Assembly (NCBI GenBank): GCA_000169355.1
Contig: AAXX01000005.1
Span: forward strand, 1-64,000
Direction: 5' to 3'
From: Flavobacteria bacterium BAL38
Lineage (GTDB): Bacteria > Bacteroidota > Bacteroidia > Flavobacteriales > Flavobacteriaceae
DNA: 64,000 nucleotides
Shown here: in pieces, positions 34,875 to 44,712 of the stretch
How positions within the stretch are numbered: position 1 is the stretch's first letter
Layout: every line of letters begins with the position of its first letter
The notes under the pieces: model-generated
The model's input: the letters and a program-made list of their open reading frames with translations, nothing else
Databases searched by the model: none
Told to the model about the DNA's origin: nothing
Made by a program: the position numbers and the translations under genes

Positions 34875-37277
34875 TTAATACAAACTTGGATATTTTGTTG
34901 GATTTGCCTCATTCATAATCGCATATACTTTCTCAAAAATGTCTTCTGTTGAAGGTTTTGAGAAGTAATCTCCATCGGTTCCATATGCAGGACGGTGTGC
35001 TTTTGAAGCCAATGTTTGTGGTGCGCTATCTAAATGTTGGTAGGCTTTTTGATTTTCTATAATTTCTTGTAAAATATAAGCACTTGCTCCACCAGGAACA
35101 TCTTCGTCAATTACTAATAAACGACTTGTTTTTGCTACCGATTTTACAATATCATGATTAATATCGAAAGGTAATAACGATTGTATATCAATAATTTCAG
35201 CGCTAATTCCAACAGATTCTAACTCGTTTGCCGCTTGTTCAACTAAACGTAAAGTAGATCCGTAAGAAACTAATGTGATATCCGTTCCTTGTTTAATAGT
35301 TTCAACCACTCCGATAGGTGTTTTGAATTCACCTAAATTTGTTGGCATTTTTTCTTTTAAACGGTAACCATTTAAACATTCGATTACTAATGCGGGTTCA
35401 TCTGATTCTAACAAAGCATTATAAAAACCAGCAGCTTTGGTCATGTTTCTAGGAACTAAAACGTGAATTCCTCTAATAGCATTGATAATCATACCCATTG
35501 GTGAACCTGAATGCCAAACACCTTCTAAACGGTGACCACGAGTTCTTATAATTAACGGTGCTTTTTGACGACCAGCTGTTCTGTATTGTAATGTTGCTAA
35601 ATCATCACTCATGATTTGGATAGCGTACAACAAATAATCTAAATATTGAATTTCAGCAATTGGACGTAATCCACGCATTGCCATTCCAATTCCTTGACCT
35701 AAAATAGTAGCTTCACGAATTCCCACATCGGCAACGCGTAATTCTCCATATTTTTCTTGCATGCCTTCTAAACCTTGGTTTACATCACCAATGTTTCCTG
35801 CATCTTCTCCAAAAATTAGCGTTTCTGGATATTTTGAAAAAATAGCATCAAAATTATCTCTTAAAACCAAACGAGCATCAACATCTTCTACTGAAGCATC
35901 ATAAATAGGTAAAACTTCTTTTGCATTTAAAACGTTTTTGTCTGAATGCGAAAATAAGTGCGAACTAAATTTTGGTTGAATTTTTTCTAAATAATTTTCA
36001 ATCCATGAAGCTAAATTTACGCGTGAATTTTCTTTAATAATCATGCGTAACGCTTTCCTAGAAGCAACTAAAAGATCTTTTCGAATAGGTTCTTTAATCG
36101 ATGCAATGTCATTTGCAATTTTATCCATAAAAACTTTATTATCACTTTGAGCTGCTATGTTATTTAGTAATGAAACTAATTCTTGTTGTTCTGCTTTTAT
36201 TGGTGCTGTAAAGTTTGTCCAAGCGGCTTTTTTGCCTTCTAAAACGTCTTTTTTAGCTTTAGTATCAATTTCATCTAACTCTTCTAAAGTAGCAATATTG
36301 TTTTCAATTAACCAATTTTTCATTTTAGCCAAACAATCAAATTCACTTTCCCAAGCCAAACGATTTGCATTTTTGTAGCGCTCGTGACTTCCAGAAGTTG
36401 AGTGACCTTGTGGTTGCGTTAATTCTTGAACATGCACTAAAACTGGAACATGTTCTTCACGCGCAATTTGCGATGCTTTTTGATACGTTTCGACTAAAGA
36501 TGGGTAATCCCAACCTTTAACGCGTAAGATTTCATAACCTTTATTATTTTCATCACGTTGAAATCCTTTTAAGATTTCTGAGATGTTTTCTTTAGTTGTT
36601 TGATGACGAGCGTGAACCGAAATTCCGTATTCGTCGTCCCAAACACTCATTACCATTGGTACTTGTAAAACACCAGCAGCATTAATAGTTTCAAAGAATA
36701 AACCTTCAGAAGTTGAAGCATTTCCGATGGTTCCCCAAGCCACTTCATTTCCGTTTTCAGAAAAATTAGTTTGGTTAATTCCAGAAACATTTCGGTATAT
36801 TTTAGAAGCCTGAGCCAATCCTAATAAACGAGGCATTTGCCCAGCAGTAGGTGAAATATCAGAACTCGAATTTTTTTGTTGGGTTAAGTTTTTCCAATTT
36901 CCGTTTTCGTCTAATGAATGTGTTGCGAAGTGACCGCCCATTTGGCGTCCAGCACTCATTGGGTCAAAATTTATATCGGTATGACCATATAAGCCGGCAA
37001 AAAAATGCTCGATATTTAATTCGCCAATTGCCATCATAAAAGTTTGATCGCGGTAGTATCCAGAACGGAAATCTCCATTTTGAAATGCTTTTGCTAATGC
37101 TAATTGCGGTACTTCTTTACCGTCACCAAAAATACCAAATTTAGCTTTGCCAGTAAGCACTTCTTTTCTTCCAAGAAGGCTACATTCTCTACTAATTTTT
37201 GCAATTTTATAATCGTTGATGACTTCTTTTTTGAAATCTTCAAAAGAAACTACCTCTGGTGTTGTTGCTACTTTCAT
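34875..37277 (-). CDS. Fused 2-oxo acid dehydrogenase E1 component (alpha and beta)
   Basis: The 800-residue protein joins the E1 alpha and beta chains of a thiamine-diphosphate-dependent dehydrogenase. The alpha part (about 20-380) has the ThDP region WGTIGNASTSEGLFFETIN and QPQGHSTSGSHERYK. The beta part (about 470-800) has LIFGEDAGNIGDVNQGLEG, VGIREATILGQGIGMAMRG, RTRGHRLEGVWHSGSPMG and LVIDEDVPGGASAYILQEI. It decarboxylates a 2-oxo acid and passes the acyl group to an E2 lipoamide carrier. Substrate could be branched-chain 2-oxo acids or pyruvate; sequence alone does not decide, and no E2 or E3 is adjacent. Fused E1 is common in Bacteroidota. Confidence 0.92.
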   Translation of the reverse strand: MKVATTPEVVSFEDFKKEVINDYKIAKISRECSLLGRKEVLTGKAKFGIFGDGKEVPQLALAKAFQNGDFRSGYYRDQTFMMAIGELNIEHFFAGLYGHTDINFDPMSAGRQMGGHFATHSLDENGNWKNLTQQKNSSSDISPTAGQMPRLLGLAQASKIYRNVSGINQTNFSENGNEVAWGTIGNASTSEGLFFETINAAGVLQVPMVMSVWDDEYGISVHARHQTTKENISEILKGFQRDENNKGYEILRVKGWDYPSLVETYQKASQIAREEHVPVLVHVQELTQPQGHSTSGSHERYKNANRLAWESEFDCLAKMKNWLIENNIATLEELDEIDTKAKKDVLEGKKAAWTNFTAPIKAEQQELVSLLNNIAAQSDNKVFMDKIANDIASIKEPIRKDLLVASRKALRMIIKENSRVNLASWIENYLEKIQPKFSSHLFSHSDKNVLNAKEVLPIYDASVEDVDARLVLRDNFDAIFSKYPETLIFGEDAGNIGDVNQGLEGMQEKYGELRVADVGIREATILGQGIGMAMRGLRPIAEIQYLDYLLYAIQIMSDDLATLQYRTAGRQKAPLIIRTRGHRLEGVWHSGSPMGMIINAIRGIHVLVPRNMTKAAGFYNALLESDEPALVIECLNGYRLKEKMPTNLGEFKTPIGVVETIKQGTDITLVSYGSTLRLVEQAANELESVGISAEIIDIQSLLPFDINHDIVKSVAKTSRLLVIDEDVPGGASAYILQEIIENQKAYQHLDSAPQTLASKAHRPAYGTDGDYFSKPSTEDIFEKVYAIMNEANPTKYPSLY

Positions 37278-37306
37278 AAGCCGTTTATCCGAATTTGATA
37301 TTTAAA

Positions 37307-37314
37307 CAAATTTA
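37307..37314 (-). promoter_or_regulatory. Promoter -7 box of the fused E1 gene (TAAATTTG)
   Basis: An exact TAnnTTTG match on the minus strand, 29 bases before the ATG. Confidence 0.5.
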
Positions 37315-37460
37315 ATTAAAACCAGTAATAAAACAATAGATAGTATAATATTTTTTTAATTATTATTAAATTATCAATAGTTTTAATTTGAAAAACGCAA
37401 TCAATTCATTAAAAATTGCAGTTATGTTGTGAAATTCTTATTTAAATAGATAAAAAACTA

Positions 37461-40277
37461 TTAAAGCCATTTTCTTGTAAATAATGAAATTAATGTTTTT
37501 GGACTTAAGGTAACTACAAATCGAATTTGCTGGCCATAATTAGGATCGTTTAAAGAGAACCCGTTTGAAGAATATACTGGTAAAAATAACTCAAAATAAT
37601 CCGGTACTAAATTCAAATGAAAACCAGAATCATAAACAAATTTTGGATTGTGAAATTTGTTTTTTAACATTCCAACATCGCCATAGATTTGAACCCAATT
37701 CCAAATATTAAATGTTCCATTTACAGTTGTAATCCATTGATTAGCAAATCTTGTGTCTAATTTAGACTTAAATCCGCCTTCTCCATAAACATATTGCTGA
37801 CTATAAATTCCTGTAGTTTCACTTCTTCCTAATAAATTATAATCAAACATGTAATCGTTTGGTCTATCTAAACCAAAACTAAAAAAATCGGTATTTGTAC
37901 TATTATACATAAAAGCTCCGGCATAAAAGCGGAAACTAATTTGTCTATTATTTTCAAACAATTTTCTGTAATGAAGCTCTGTTGCTACTTTTCCAAATGA
38001 ATTGGATAATTGTAAATCGTTTAAAATTGAAAAGTGTTTTGTTCCTTCAGATTGGAAATTGCCATATTTTGCATTAAAAATGTTATAATTTTGAGTGTTT
38101 TCAGTAACAAATGGTGATGCTTCTCTGTTAATATATACTTGTCTTAATTGAATAAATTCATTTTTATTAGTTCTTAAATTTTTGTCTCGAAATAAAAACT
38201 GAACAGTGGGAACAAAATCGGTATAAGTTGCATCTTGAGCATAATGAAACTGACTTCCTCTGATAATATATTTAATGCGATATAATTTTCCTTCATCTCT
38301 TATATTATCTTCTACTACAAAAGATGCTTTTCCAACAAATTTTCCTGTATTAGATGAAAACATAGGAGTTGCACTAAATGTAAAAGGCTTGTTTAAAACA
38401 GAACGATTACTTAGCTTAATTCCTACAGCAATTCCATCATATGCATTGAATTCTACTTCAGGTACATAAAAAATTTGATTATAATATGGTTCTTCTAAAT
38501 CTCTCATAAAATTAAATTTTATAGGACGATTGTTAAAGAAAAATCCTTTTAATGATTTCCAGTTATTTCTTAAGTTGTATTCTGGCACTTCATTATTGTA
38601 ATTCAATGTTAGTTTATCTGCTCCTAATCTTGGAATTACAAATGTAGAATCTGTTTTAATGTTGGTTACCCAAATTTTATTAATAACTTGGTTATCTTTT
38701 AATTGATAAAGTGAAATAGGAACATTAGTATTTGTTCTGTTTATGATATTTACTGAAATAGAATCATTAGTTTTAGTTACTTTTCCAAATTTGTAATCAA
38801 TTAAATCTCTTGACTCTATAACGGTTCTAAAAAACCAATTGATATCTTTTTGACTATTTTTTACTAAAACGGTTTCAAACTGTCGCGAATTGGTTCCAAA
38901 ATATTGATTTTCTTGAATAAATTCTTTAATACTGTTATGAACAATATTGTTTTCTAAATAACTATCTAGATATTTTAAACTTAAACCCGCTCTGTATTTA
39001 CTTGCAATTTGTTCGTTAAATTTTATTAATCTATTCTTTGGCTCATTAAGTGCTTGATCTAAGTTTTTACGTGCCATTAGCATATATAAATAGCTGTATT
39101 GTTCATTAAAACTTAAATTGATGAAGTGATATGATTTTAATATTTTTAAACTAGCAATGTTTCCTGTCATTTTTAAGTCAGGATAATATTCATCTACATA
39201 TTGCATCATGATGAACATTTGAATTCCATCATAAATCCAATAATCACGTCTTTGATTTAAGTTTAAATTTTCTTTTAAATAATTATTTAAATAGGTTTTT
39301 AGAAATTTTAATTCATAAATTAAATTATTTGAAAACGGACTTAAAAAACTGGGAAGTTGATTTAATCCATAAAAAGGTTGTCTCGAATAATCTTCTTGAG
39401 TTATTATTATTTTAGTTGAAATAGGTAATCCTAATTTTGCAGCGGTAAAACGACTTATTTTATCAAAAATCACAGCTTTATCAATATCATTTACTCTATT
39501 ATCTTCTATTCCACAACTTACTTCAATAATTTCATTTTTATAGTTTTGAAAGGTGTTTTTTGGTTCAATTGTTAATGTAGCTTCAGATTTGTTGTTTGCT
39601 TTTAATGTGATTGTTTTTGTATTTGAAGAATTTACACTGTTGATTTCCTGTAAATTACTAGATAATGAGTAATCGGATGGTAATTCAAATTCAATATCAA
39701 AATCTGAAAAAGCATTTGGAATATCATCAATATTTTCATTACTTAATTTAATAAATTGCTTATGTTCAAATCGTGAAGGATTCAAATACCAATTTTTTAA
39801 AATGATTCTTCCATTATTGTCATAACCATATTTTGTAAACTTAGAATCCGGAATTTTTACTTCATAAATAAAGGTAAAAGTTTGTTTTGTACAAGGCAAA
39901 ATAGGTTCGTTTAATTCAACCTTTATTAAATCAATATTTCCATCAGAGCGACTCCATTTAAGAGGTTTAAAATTGGTATCAATCATGTTTTTAACATCGG
40001 TAAAACCTCTTTCTTTTTCTGTTGCTAAATGAAAGGCTCTTATGTATTCATCAGAAAAACGTTTTGCTAAAGCGGACGATTTTGATGAAAAAGCATTATT
40101 CCAATCGTTTAAAATAATATATTTTAAAGTATCATTACTTGTATTATTGTAGGTTAAAACTTGATTTACCAATAGTATCTTTTCTTCAATATTAATCTTA
40201 ACAGACATTTTTGAAGAATGCTGAGAAAAAATCAAAAGTGGAACTACTAAAAAAACTATTTTGATTAAAAATTTCAA
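37461..40277 (-). CDS. Pseudo-M1-peptidase with predicted outer-membrane beta-barrel
   Basis: The 938-residue exported protein has a signal peptide ending near PLLIFSQ (19). Residues about 20-500 resemble an M1-type aminopeptidase: RIILKNWYLNP (157-167), LIYELKFLKTYLNNYL (319-334) where HExxH is expected, and DYWIYDGIQMFIMM (345-358) for the usual LNEGFA helix. Both His and the second Glu ligand are replaced, so it should not bind zinc there. Residues about 590-938 alternate polar/aromatic strands and end TRKWL, as in outer-membrane barrels. It may be a structural or binding protein rather than a protease. Confidence 0.65.
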   Translation of the reverse strand: MKFLIKIVFLVVPLLIFSQHSSKMSVKINIEEKILLVNQVLTYNNTSNDTLKYIILNDWNNAFSSKSSALAKRFSDEYIRAFHLATEKERGFTDVKNMIDTNFKPLKWSRSDGNIDLIKVELNEPILPCTKQTFTFIYEVKIPDSKFTKYGYDNNGRIILKNWYLNPSRFEHKQFIKLSNENIDDIPNAFSDFDIEFELPSDYSLSSNLQEINSVNSSNTKTITLKANNKSEATLTIEPKNTFQNYKNEIIEVSCGIEDNRVNDIDKAVIFDKISRFTAAKLGLPISTKIIITQEDYSRQPFYGLNQLPSFLSPFSNNLIYELKFLKTYLNNYLKENLNLNQRRDYWIYDGIQMFIMMQYVDEYYPDLKMTGNIASLKILKSYHFINLSFNEQYSYLYMLMARKNLDQALNEPKNRLIKFNEQIASKYRAGLSLKYLDSYLENNIVHNSIKEFIQENQYFGTNSRQFETVLVKNSQKDINWFFRTVIESRDLIDYKFGKVTKTNDSISVNIINRTNTNVPISLYQLKDNQVINKIWVTNIKTDSTFVIPRLGADKLTLNYNNEVPEYNLRNNWKSLKGFFFNNRPIKFNFMRDLEEPYYNQIFYVPEVEFNAYDGIAVGIKLSNRSVLNKPFTFSATPMFSSNTGKFVGKASFVVEDNIRDEGKLYRIKYIIRGSQFHYAQDATYTDFVPTVQFLFRDKNLRTNKNEFIQLRQVYINREASPFVTENTQNYNIFNAKYGNFQSEGTKHFSILNDLQLSNSFGKVATELHYRKLFENNRQISFRFYAGAFMYNSTNTDFFSFGLDRPNDYMFDYNLLGRSETTGIYSQQYVYGEGGFKSKLDTRFANQWITTVNGTFNIWNWVQIYGDVGMLKNKFHNPKFVYDSGFHLNLVPDYFELFLPVYSSNGFSLNDPNYGQQIRFVVTLSPKTLISLFTRKWL

Positions 40278-40392
40278 TTGATTTATTGGTTTTATTGTTA
40301 GATGACAAATTAAGTAAAAAGTTGCTTCAAATAGCTGAAAAAAAATGAAAATATACTTAAATTAATCTTAAATTTTCAAAGTATATACTTAA

Positions 40393-40427
40393 TTGAATTT
40401 AGTTTCAACTTAATATTCGTAATTTTG
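40393..40427 (+). promoter_or_regulatory. Promoter of the secreted endonuclease gene (TAATTTTG)
   Basis: TAATTTTG at 40420-40427 matches TAnnTTTG; TTG at 40393-40395 is 24 bases before it, slightly beyond usual spacing. It is 16 bases before the start. Confidence 0.5.
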
Positions 40428-40443
40428 AGTAAAATAGTTTTTT

Positions 40444-42441
40444 ATGTCTAAAAAAATACTTACTCTTATATTTCTTTTATTAGGAATTTCAATTTACTCT
40501 CAAATTGTTATTAATGAGATAGATGCGGATACGCCAGGTACAGATCAATTAGAATTTGTTGAATTGAAATCTGCTACGCCAAATTTCTCTTTGGATGGTT
40601 ATGTTTTGGTGTTTTATAATGAAACGAACACTTCTTGCTATTATGCTTTTGATTTAGATGGATATACAACAGATATAAATGGTATAGCTCATTTTGGGAA
40701 TAGTTTAGTATCTCCAACACCTATTGGACTTTTTCCAAACAATAAAATTCAAAATGGACCTGATATTGTAGCAATTTATCTTGGAAATGAATCTGATTTT
40801 CAATTTGCTGTTCAACCTGGAACAATAGCAACAACTTCAAATTTGATAGATGCTCTTGCGTACAATAATACTACTTCGGTGCCAACAAATTTAATGTCGA
40901 TATTAGGTGTTACAGTTTGCTCAAATGAAAATGCTAATGGCTTAAAAGATTCTCATTCTATTCAAAGAAAGAATGATGGAACTTATGAAGTTAAATTACC
41001 TACACCAGGTTTGAATAATGATGGTTCTGGTATTCCAATTAATTATATAACAGTTTCTTTTTCTCAAACTAGTTTTAATGAAGGAGATAGTTTTAATATT
41101 ACTTTTACAACGAGTCAACCCGTTCAGAATGAAAACTTAATTATGAATTTTACATTAGCCAATGGGAATTTCACTAATCTAGATTTTTCAGGCGGTTTAA
41201 CAGTTATGATACCGGTTGGGCAAACAACTACACAAAATGGAATTATCATTGCTAATGATGGTATTGATGAAGGTGATGAAGAAATGAAATTTGTTTTGCA
41301 ATCGTTGCCCGTTGGATACGTTTCTTATAATAATAACACAATTTATAGAGTTTATGATGCTAACTTTGCAACAGATCCATGGGGAACTCCATTAAATCCT
41401 ACCTATAATATAGTAACTCCAACTATTCCATTAGGATATTATGATTCTCTCGAAGGTTTATCTGGAGTAGCATTAAAACAAGAATTGCAGAATATTATTG
41501 CAAATCCGGGTGTTGTTAGATTGCATAGTTATGCCGATATATGGGAAATTTTAAGATCTTCTGATAGAAACCCAAACAATAATAATCAGGTTTGGTGTAT
41601 TTATACCGAGCAGCCTTTTTCTAAATTAGACCAACAAAACACAAGTAGTATTGTGGGTAAATGGAATAGAGAACATATTTTTTGTCAATCAAGAGGAGGA
41701 TTTGATGTGGCTAATGGCGATACAGCAGATGGTATAAATGTTTGGTTACCTACAAGTGCTGCAACAACTATAGATGGTGTTTCAGATGCACATCACATTA
41801 GGGCAGTAAGTGGGCAGGAAAACTCTTCTAGAAACAATAAAAATTACGGAACAGTTGCTTCTTCTACTGTTTACAATGGACCTTCAGGAACCCAAGGTTC
41901 ATGGCGTGGAGATGTTGCAAGAGCTTTGTTTTATATGGCTGTTCGTTTTGATGGGTTACATGTTGTTAATGGAGATCCAAGTGAGTATTTACCAAGTACA
42001 ACAACTGCATCTGGGAATATTGGTGACTTAGCGACTTTATTAACCTGGAATACTTCAGATACAAGAGACGATTTTGAAATGAATCGTAACAATTATATTT
42101 ATACGTGGCAAATGAACAGAAATCCTTTTGTGGATTATCCAAATTTAGCAGATTATATTTTTGGAGCTAATTTTGGTCAACAATGGTTTTCAACTTTATC
42201 TACTCAAAATCCAATTGAAAATAGAGTAGCGGTTTACCCAAATCCAGCTTCTGACTATTTAATTGTTTCTGGTTTAGAAGGAAGTTCAAAAGTAGAAATT
42301 TATACCATTACAGGGCAATTGGTTCAAACTGAAAATTTTGATAATGAAATTCAACTTAATTTGGATTTACATGCTGGAATGTATTTGGTAAAAGTAACTA
42401 ATGGAACGGAGTCTACAACTAAAAAGATTATTATTAAATAG
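40444..42441 (+). CDS. T9SS-secreted endonuclease I with lamin-tail-like domain
   Basis: The 665-residue protein has a signal peptide (ending SIYSQ, residue 20), then a lamin-tail-like domain (IVINEIDADTPGTDQLEFVE, about 21-170) and a Calx-beta-like domain (about 200-300, IIANDGIDEGDEEMKFVL). The endonuclease I domain (about 320-570) carries NREHIFCQSRG near 406, SDAHHIRAV near 448 and NNKNYG. These hold the His and Asn residues of the beta-beta-alpha metal nuclease. A type A sorting domain starts VYPNPASDYL and ends KKIIIK. It should act outside the cell, degrading DNA for nutrients or biofilm turnover. Confidence 0.88.
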   Translation: MSKKILTLIFLLLGISIYSQIVINEIDADTPGTDQLEFVELKSATPNFSLDGYVLVFYNETNTSCYYAFDLDGYTTDINGIAHFGNSLVSPTPIGLFPNNKIQNGPDIVAIYLGNESDFQFAVQPGTIATTSNLIDALAYNNTTSVPTNLMSILGVTVCSNENANGLKDSHSIQRKNDGTYEVKLPTPGLNNDGSGIPINYITVSFSQTSFNEGDSFNITFTTSQPVQNENLIMNFTLANGNFTNLDFSGGLTVMIPVGQTTTQNGIIIANDGIDEGDEEMKFVLQSLPVGYVSYNNNTIYRVYDANFATDPWGTPLNPTYNIVTPTIPLGYYDSLEGLSGVALKQELQNIIANPGVVRLHSYADIWEILRSSDRNPNNNNQVWCIYTEQPFSKLDQQNTSSIVGKWNREHIFCQSRGGFDVANGDTADGINVWLPTSAATTIDGVSDAHHIRAVSGQENSSRNNKNYGTVASSTVYNGPSGTQGSWRGDVARALFYMAVRFDGLHVVNGDPSEYLPSTTTASGNIGDLATLLTWNTSDTRDDFEMNRNNYIYTWQMNRNPFVDYPNLADYIFGANFGQQWFSTLSTQNPIENRVAVYPNPASDYLIVSGLEGSSKVEIYTITGQLVQTENFDNEIQLNLDLHAGMYLVKVTNGTESTTKKIIIK

Positions 42442-42474
42442 AAAAAAGGTCAGATTTTAATCTGACCTTTTTCT
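42442..42474. terminator. Bidirectional terminator, endonuclease / glmM
   Basis: AAAAAGGTCAGATT/AATCTGACCTTTTT (42443-42456 with 42459-42472) has A/T-runs on both sides and lies between the stops of convergent genes. Confidence 0.9.
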
Positions 42475-42477
42475 ATT

Positions 42478-43875
42478 TTAAATACCTGCAATTTCTTTAA
42501 GTTCCTTTACAAATCTTTCGGCTAAAATATCGGCTTCTGATTGTGTTGGTGCTTCAGTATAAATTCTGATAATAGGTTCCGTGTTTGATTTTCTCAAATG
42601 TACCCATTCAGTTGGAAAATCGATTTTTACTCCGTCAATAGTCGTAATATTTTCCGATTTGTATTTTTCGGTTAACGTAGCTAAAACATTATCTACATCA
42701 ATTTGAGGGGTTAACTCAATTTTATTTTTACTCATGTAATATTGTGGATACGAAGCTCTTATTTCGGCAACCGTTTTATCTTGATTTGCTAAATAAGTTA
42801 AAAATAAAGCAACTCCCACCATACTATCTCTTCCATAGTGCGATGATGGATAGATAATTCCGCCATTTCCTTCACCGCCAATTATAGCATTTGTTTTCTT
42901 CATTAATTCTACCACATTTACTTCGCCTACAGCACTTGCTTGGTAGGTTCCGCCATGTTTTTCGGTAATATCGCGCAATGCTCTAGAAGACGACATGTTT
43001 GAAACTGTATTTCCTGGAGTTTTCGATAAAACATAATCGGCAACGGCTACTAAAGTATATTCTTCTCCAAACATTTCACCATCGTTTGAAATAAAAGCTA
43101 ATCTATCTACGTCAGGATCTACTACAATTCCAAAATCGGCTTTTTCTTCAATAACCAATTTACAAATATCTCCTAAATGCTCTTTTAAAGGTTCTGGATT
43201 ATGAGGAAAATGGCCATTTGGTTCACAGTACAATTTTACTACTTCAACTCCCATTTGTTCTAACAAATTAGGAATTATAATTCCTCCAGATGAATTTACT
43301 CCATCAACAACCACTTTAAATTTTTTCGTTTTAACCAAATCAGCATCAACTAAAGGTAATTCTAGCACTTCATCAATATGAATATCCATGTAAGCGTTGT
43401 TTTCTATAACTTCTCCTAAATTATCAACATCAGAAAAATCAAATGCTTCATTTTCGGCAATTTCTAAAATTAATTCACCTTCTTTTCCACTTAAAAATTC
43501 ACCTTTTTCGTTTAATAATTTAAGCGCATTCCATTGTTTTGGATTGTGAGATGCAGTTAAAATGATTCCACCATCAGCTTGTTCTAAAGGAACAGCAATT
43601 TCTACTGTTGGTGTTGTAGATAGACCTAAATCAATTACATCAATTCCTAATCCTACCAGTGTATTCATAACTAAATTATGAATCATTGGTCCAGAAATTC
43701 GAGCATCTCTGCCTATAACTACTTTTAAACGCTCGTTCGTTTTGGAAGCGTGTCTTATTTTTAAAAATGAACCATAAGCTGAGGCAAATTTTACGGCGTC
43801 AACTGGAGTTAAATTATCTCCAACAGCTCCACCAATGGTGCCTCGAATTCCTGATATAGATTTTATTAATGTCAT
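42478..43875 (-). CDS. glmM: Phosphoglucosamine mutase / phosphohexomutase
   Basis: This 465-residue alpha-D-phosphohexomutase probably converts glucosamine-6-phosphate to the 1-phosphate for peptidoglycan. The start is SISGIRGTIGG. The catalytic phosphoserine is in GGIILTASHNPKQWNALK (about 101), magnesium is bound by DPDVDRLAF, the sugar loop is GGEGNGGIIYP, and the phosphate loop is RKSNTEPIIRIYTEAP. Bacteroidota members are often called GlmM, but phosphomannomutase or phosphoglucomutase activity cannot be excluded from sequence. Confidence 0.88.
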   Translation of the reverse strand: MTLIKSISGIRGTIGGAVGDNLTPVDAVKFASAYGSFLKIRHASKTNERLKVVIGRDARISGPMIHNLVMNTLVGLGIDVIDLGLSTTPTVEIAVPLEQADGGIILTASHNPKQWNALKLLNEKGEFLSGKEGELILEIAENEAFDFSDVDNLGEVIENNAYMDIHIDEVLELPLVDADLVKTKKFKVVVDGVNSSGGIIIPNLLEQMGVEVVKLYCEPNGHFPHNPEPLKEHLGDICKLVIEEKADFGIVVDPDVDRLAFISNDGEMFGEEYTLVAVADYVLSKTPGNTVSNMSSSRALRDITEKHGGTYQASAVGEVNVVELMKKTNAIIGGEGNGGIIYPSSHYGRDSMVGVALFLTYLANQDKTVAEIRASYPQYYMSKNKIELTPQIDVDNVLATLTEKYKSENITTIDGVKIDFPTEWVHLRKSNTEPIIRIYTEAPTQSEADILAERFVKELKEIAGI

Positions 43876-43931
43876 TTAATTATTTTTAAAAGTTATGAGT
43901 TTAAAGTTTAGTGTTAATATAATTTGTACTA

Positions 43932-43939
43932 CAAATATA
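43932..43939 (-). promoter_or_regulatory. Promoter -7 box of glmM (TATATTTG)
   Basis: An exact TAnnTTTG match on the minus strand, 56 bases before the start. Confidence 0.5.
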
Positions 43940-44066
43940 AAAGTTAGCAATTGGATTTCGATAAAAATCGGAAAGATTTTTATATATTTACTATTGAATT
44001 TTTACCAAAAAAAAATAAAAACCATTTTTAAGCCATTAAACTCTAAATTTCAAATCTAATTTCAGT

Positions 44067-44660
44067 ATGAATTATCTCGCTCATGTTTACTTGTCAGGAA
44101 ATAACGATTTATTAAAAATTGGTAATTTCATGGCAGATAGTATAAAAGGTAATGATTATGAAAATTTTGCGCCAGAACTAAAAAAAGGTATTTTGTTACA
44201 TCGACATATTGATAGTTTTACTGATTTCCATCCAATTTACAGAAAAAGTAAACATCGGTTACACGAAAAATACGGACATTATTCTGGGGTTATTATGGAT
44301 ATTTTGTACGATCATTTTTTGGCTAAAAACTGGAGTAATTATTCAGACGAGAAATTAGAAAAATATGCTAATGATTTTTATAAATTATTAGAAACGAATA
44401 GAAACATTCTAACGGATAGAATAATTGCCATGATGCCTTATATGATTGCTAGAAACTGGTTTGTAAGTTATGCCACAATTGAAGGAATGAAAATGATATT
44501 ATTTCAAATGGATTATAAAACTAAGCATAGAGTAAATATGCAAGAAGCAATTGTAGAGTTACAAGAGTTTTATTTAGAATTTGAATCTGAGTTTTTTGTT
44601 TTTTTTGAGGAATTAATAATTTCTTGCCAATTAAGATTAATTGAATTAAATAGTTTGTAA
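44067..44660 (+). CDS. acpH: Acyl carrier protein phosphodiesterase (AcpH family)
   Basis: This 197-residue HD-superfamily protein belongs to the AcpH family (DUF479), whose E. coli member removes 4'-phosphopantetheine from acyl carrier protein. It shows MNYLAHVYLSGNNDLLKIGN (conserved His5/6-type ligand), then NFMADSIKG, HRHIDSFTDFHP, the GVIMDILYDHFLAKNW segment with the metal Asp and His, and a long helical end. The length matches the family. The role in this organism is inferred from the family; regulation is not visible. Confidence 0.85.
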   Translation: MNYLAHVYLSGNNDLLKIGNFMADSIKGNDYENFAPELKKGILLHRHIDSFTDFHPIYRKSKHRLHEKYGHYSGVIMDILYDHFLAKNWSNYSDEKLEKYANDFYKLLETNRNILTDRIIAMMPYMIARNWFVSYATIEGMKMILFQMDYKTKHRVNMQEAIVELQEFYLEFESEFFVFFEELIISCQLRLIELNSL

Positions 44661-44712
44661 ACTTTTTTGTTCTAATTAGAAATGACTAAATTCGCATTTT
44701 AACTCATATTAA

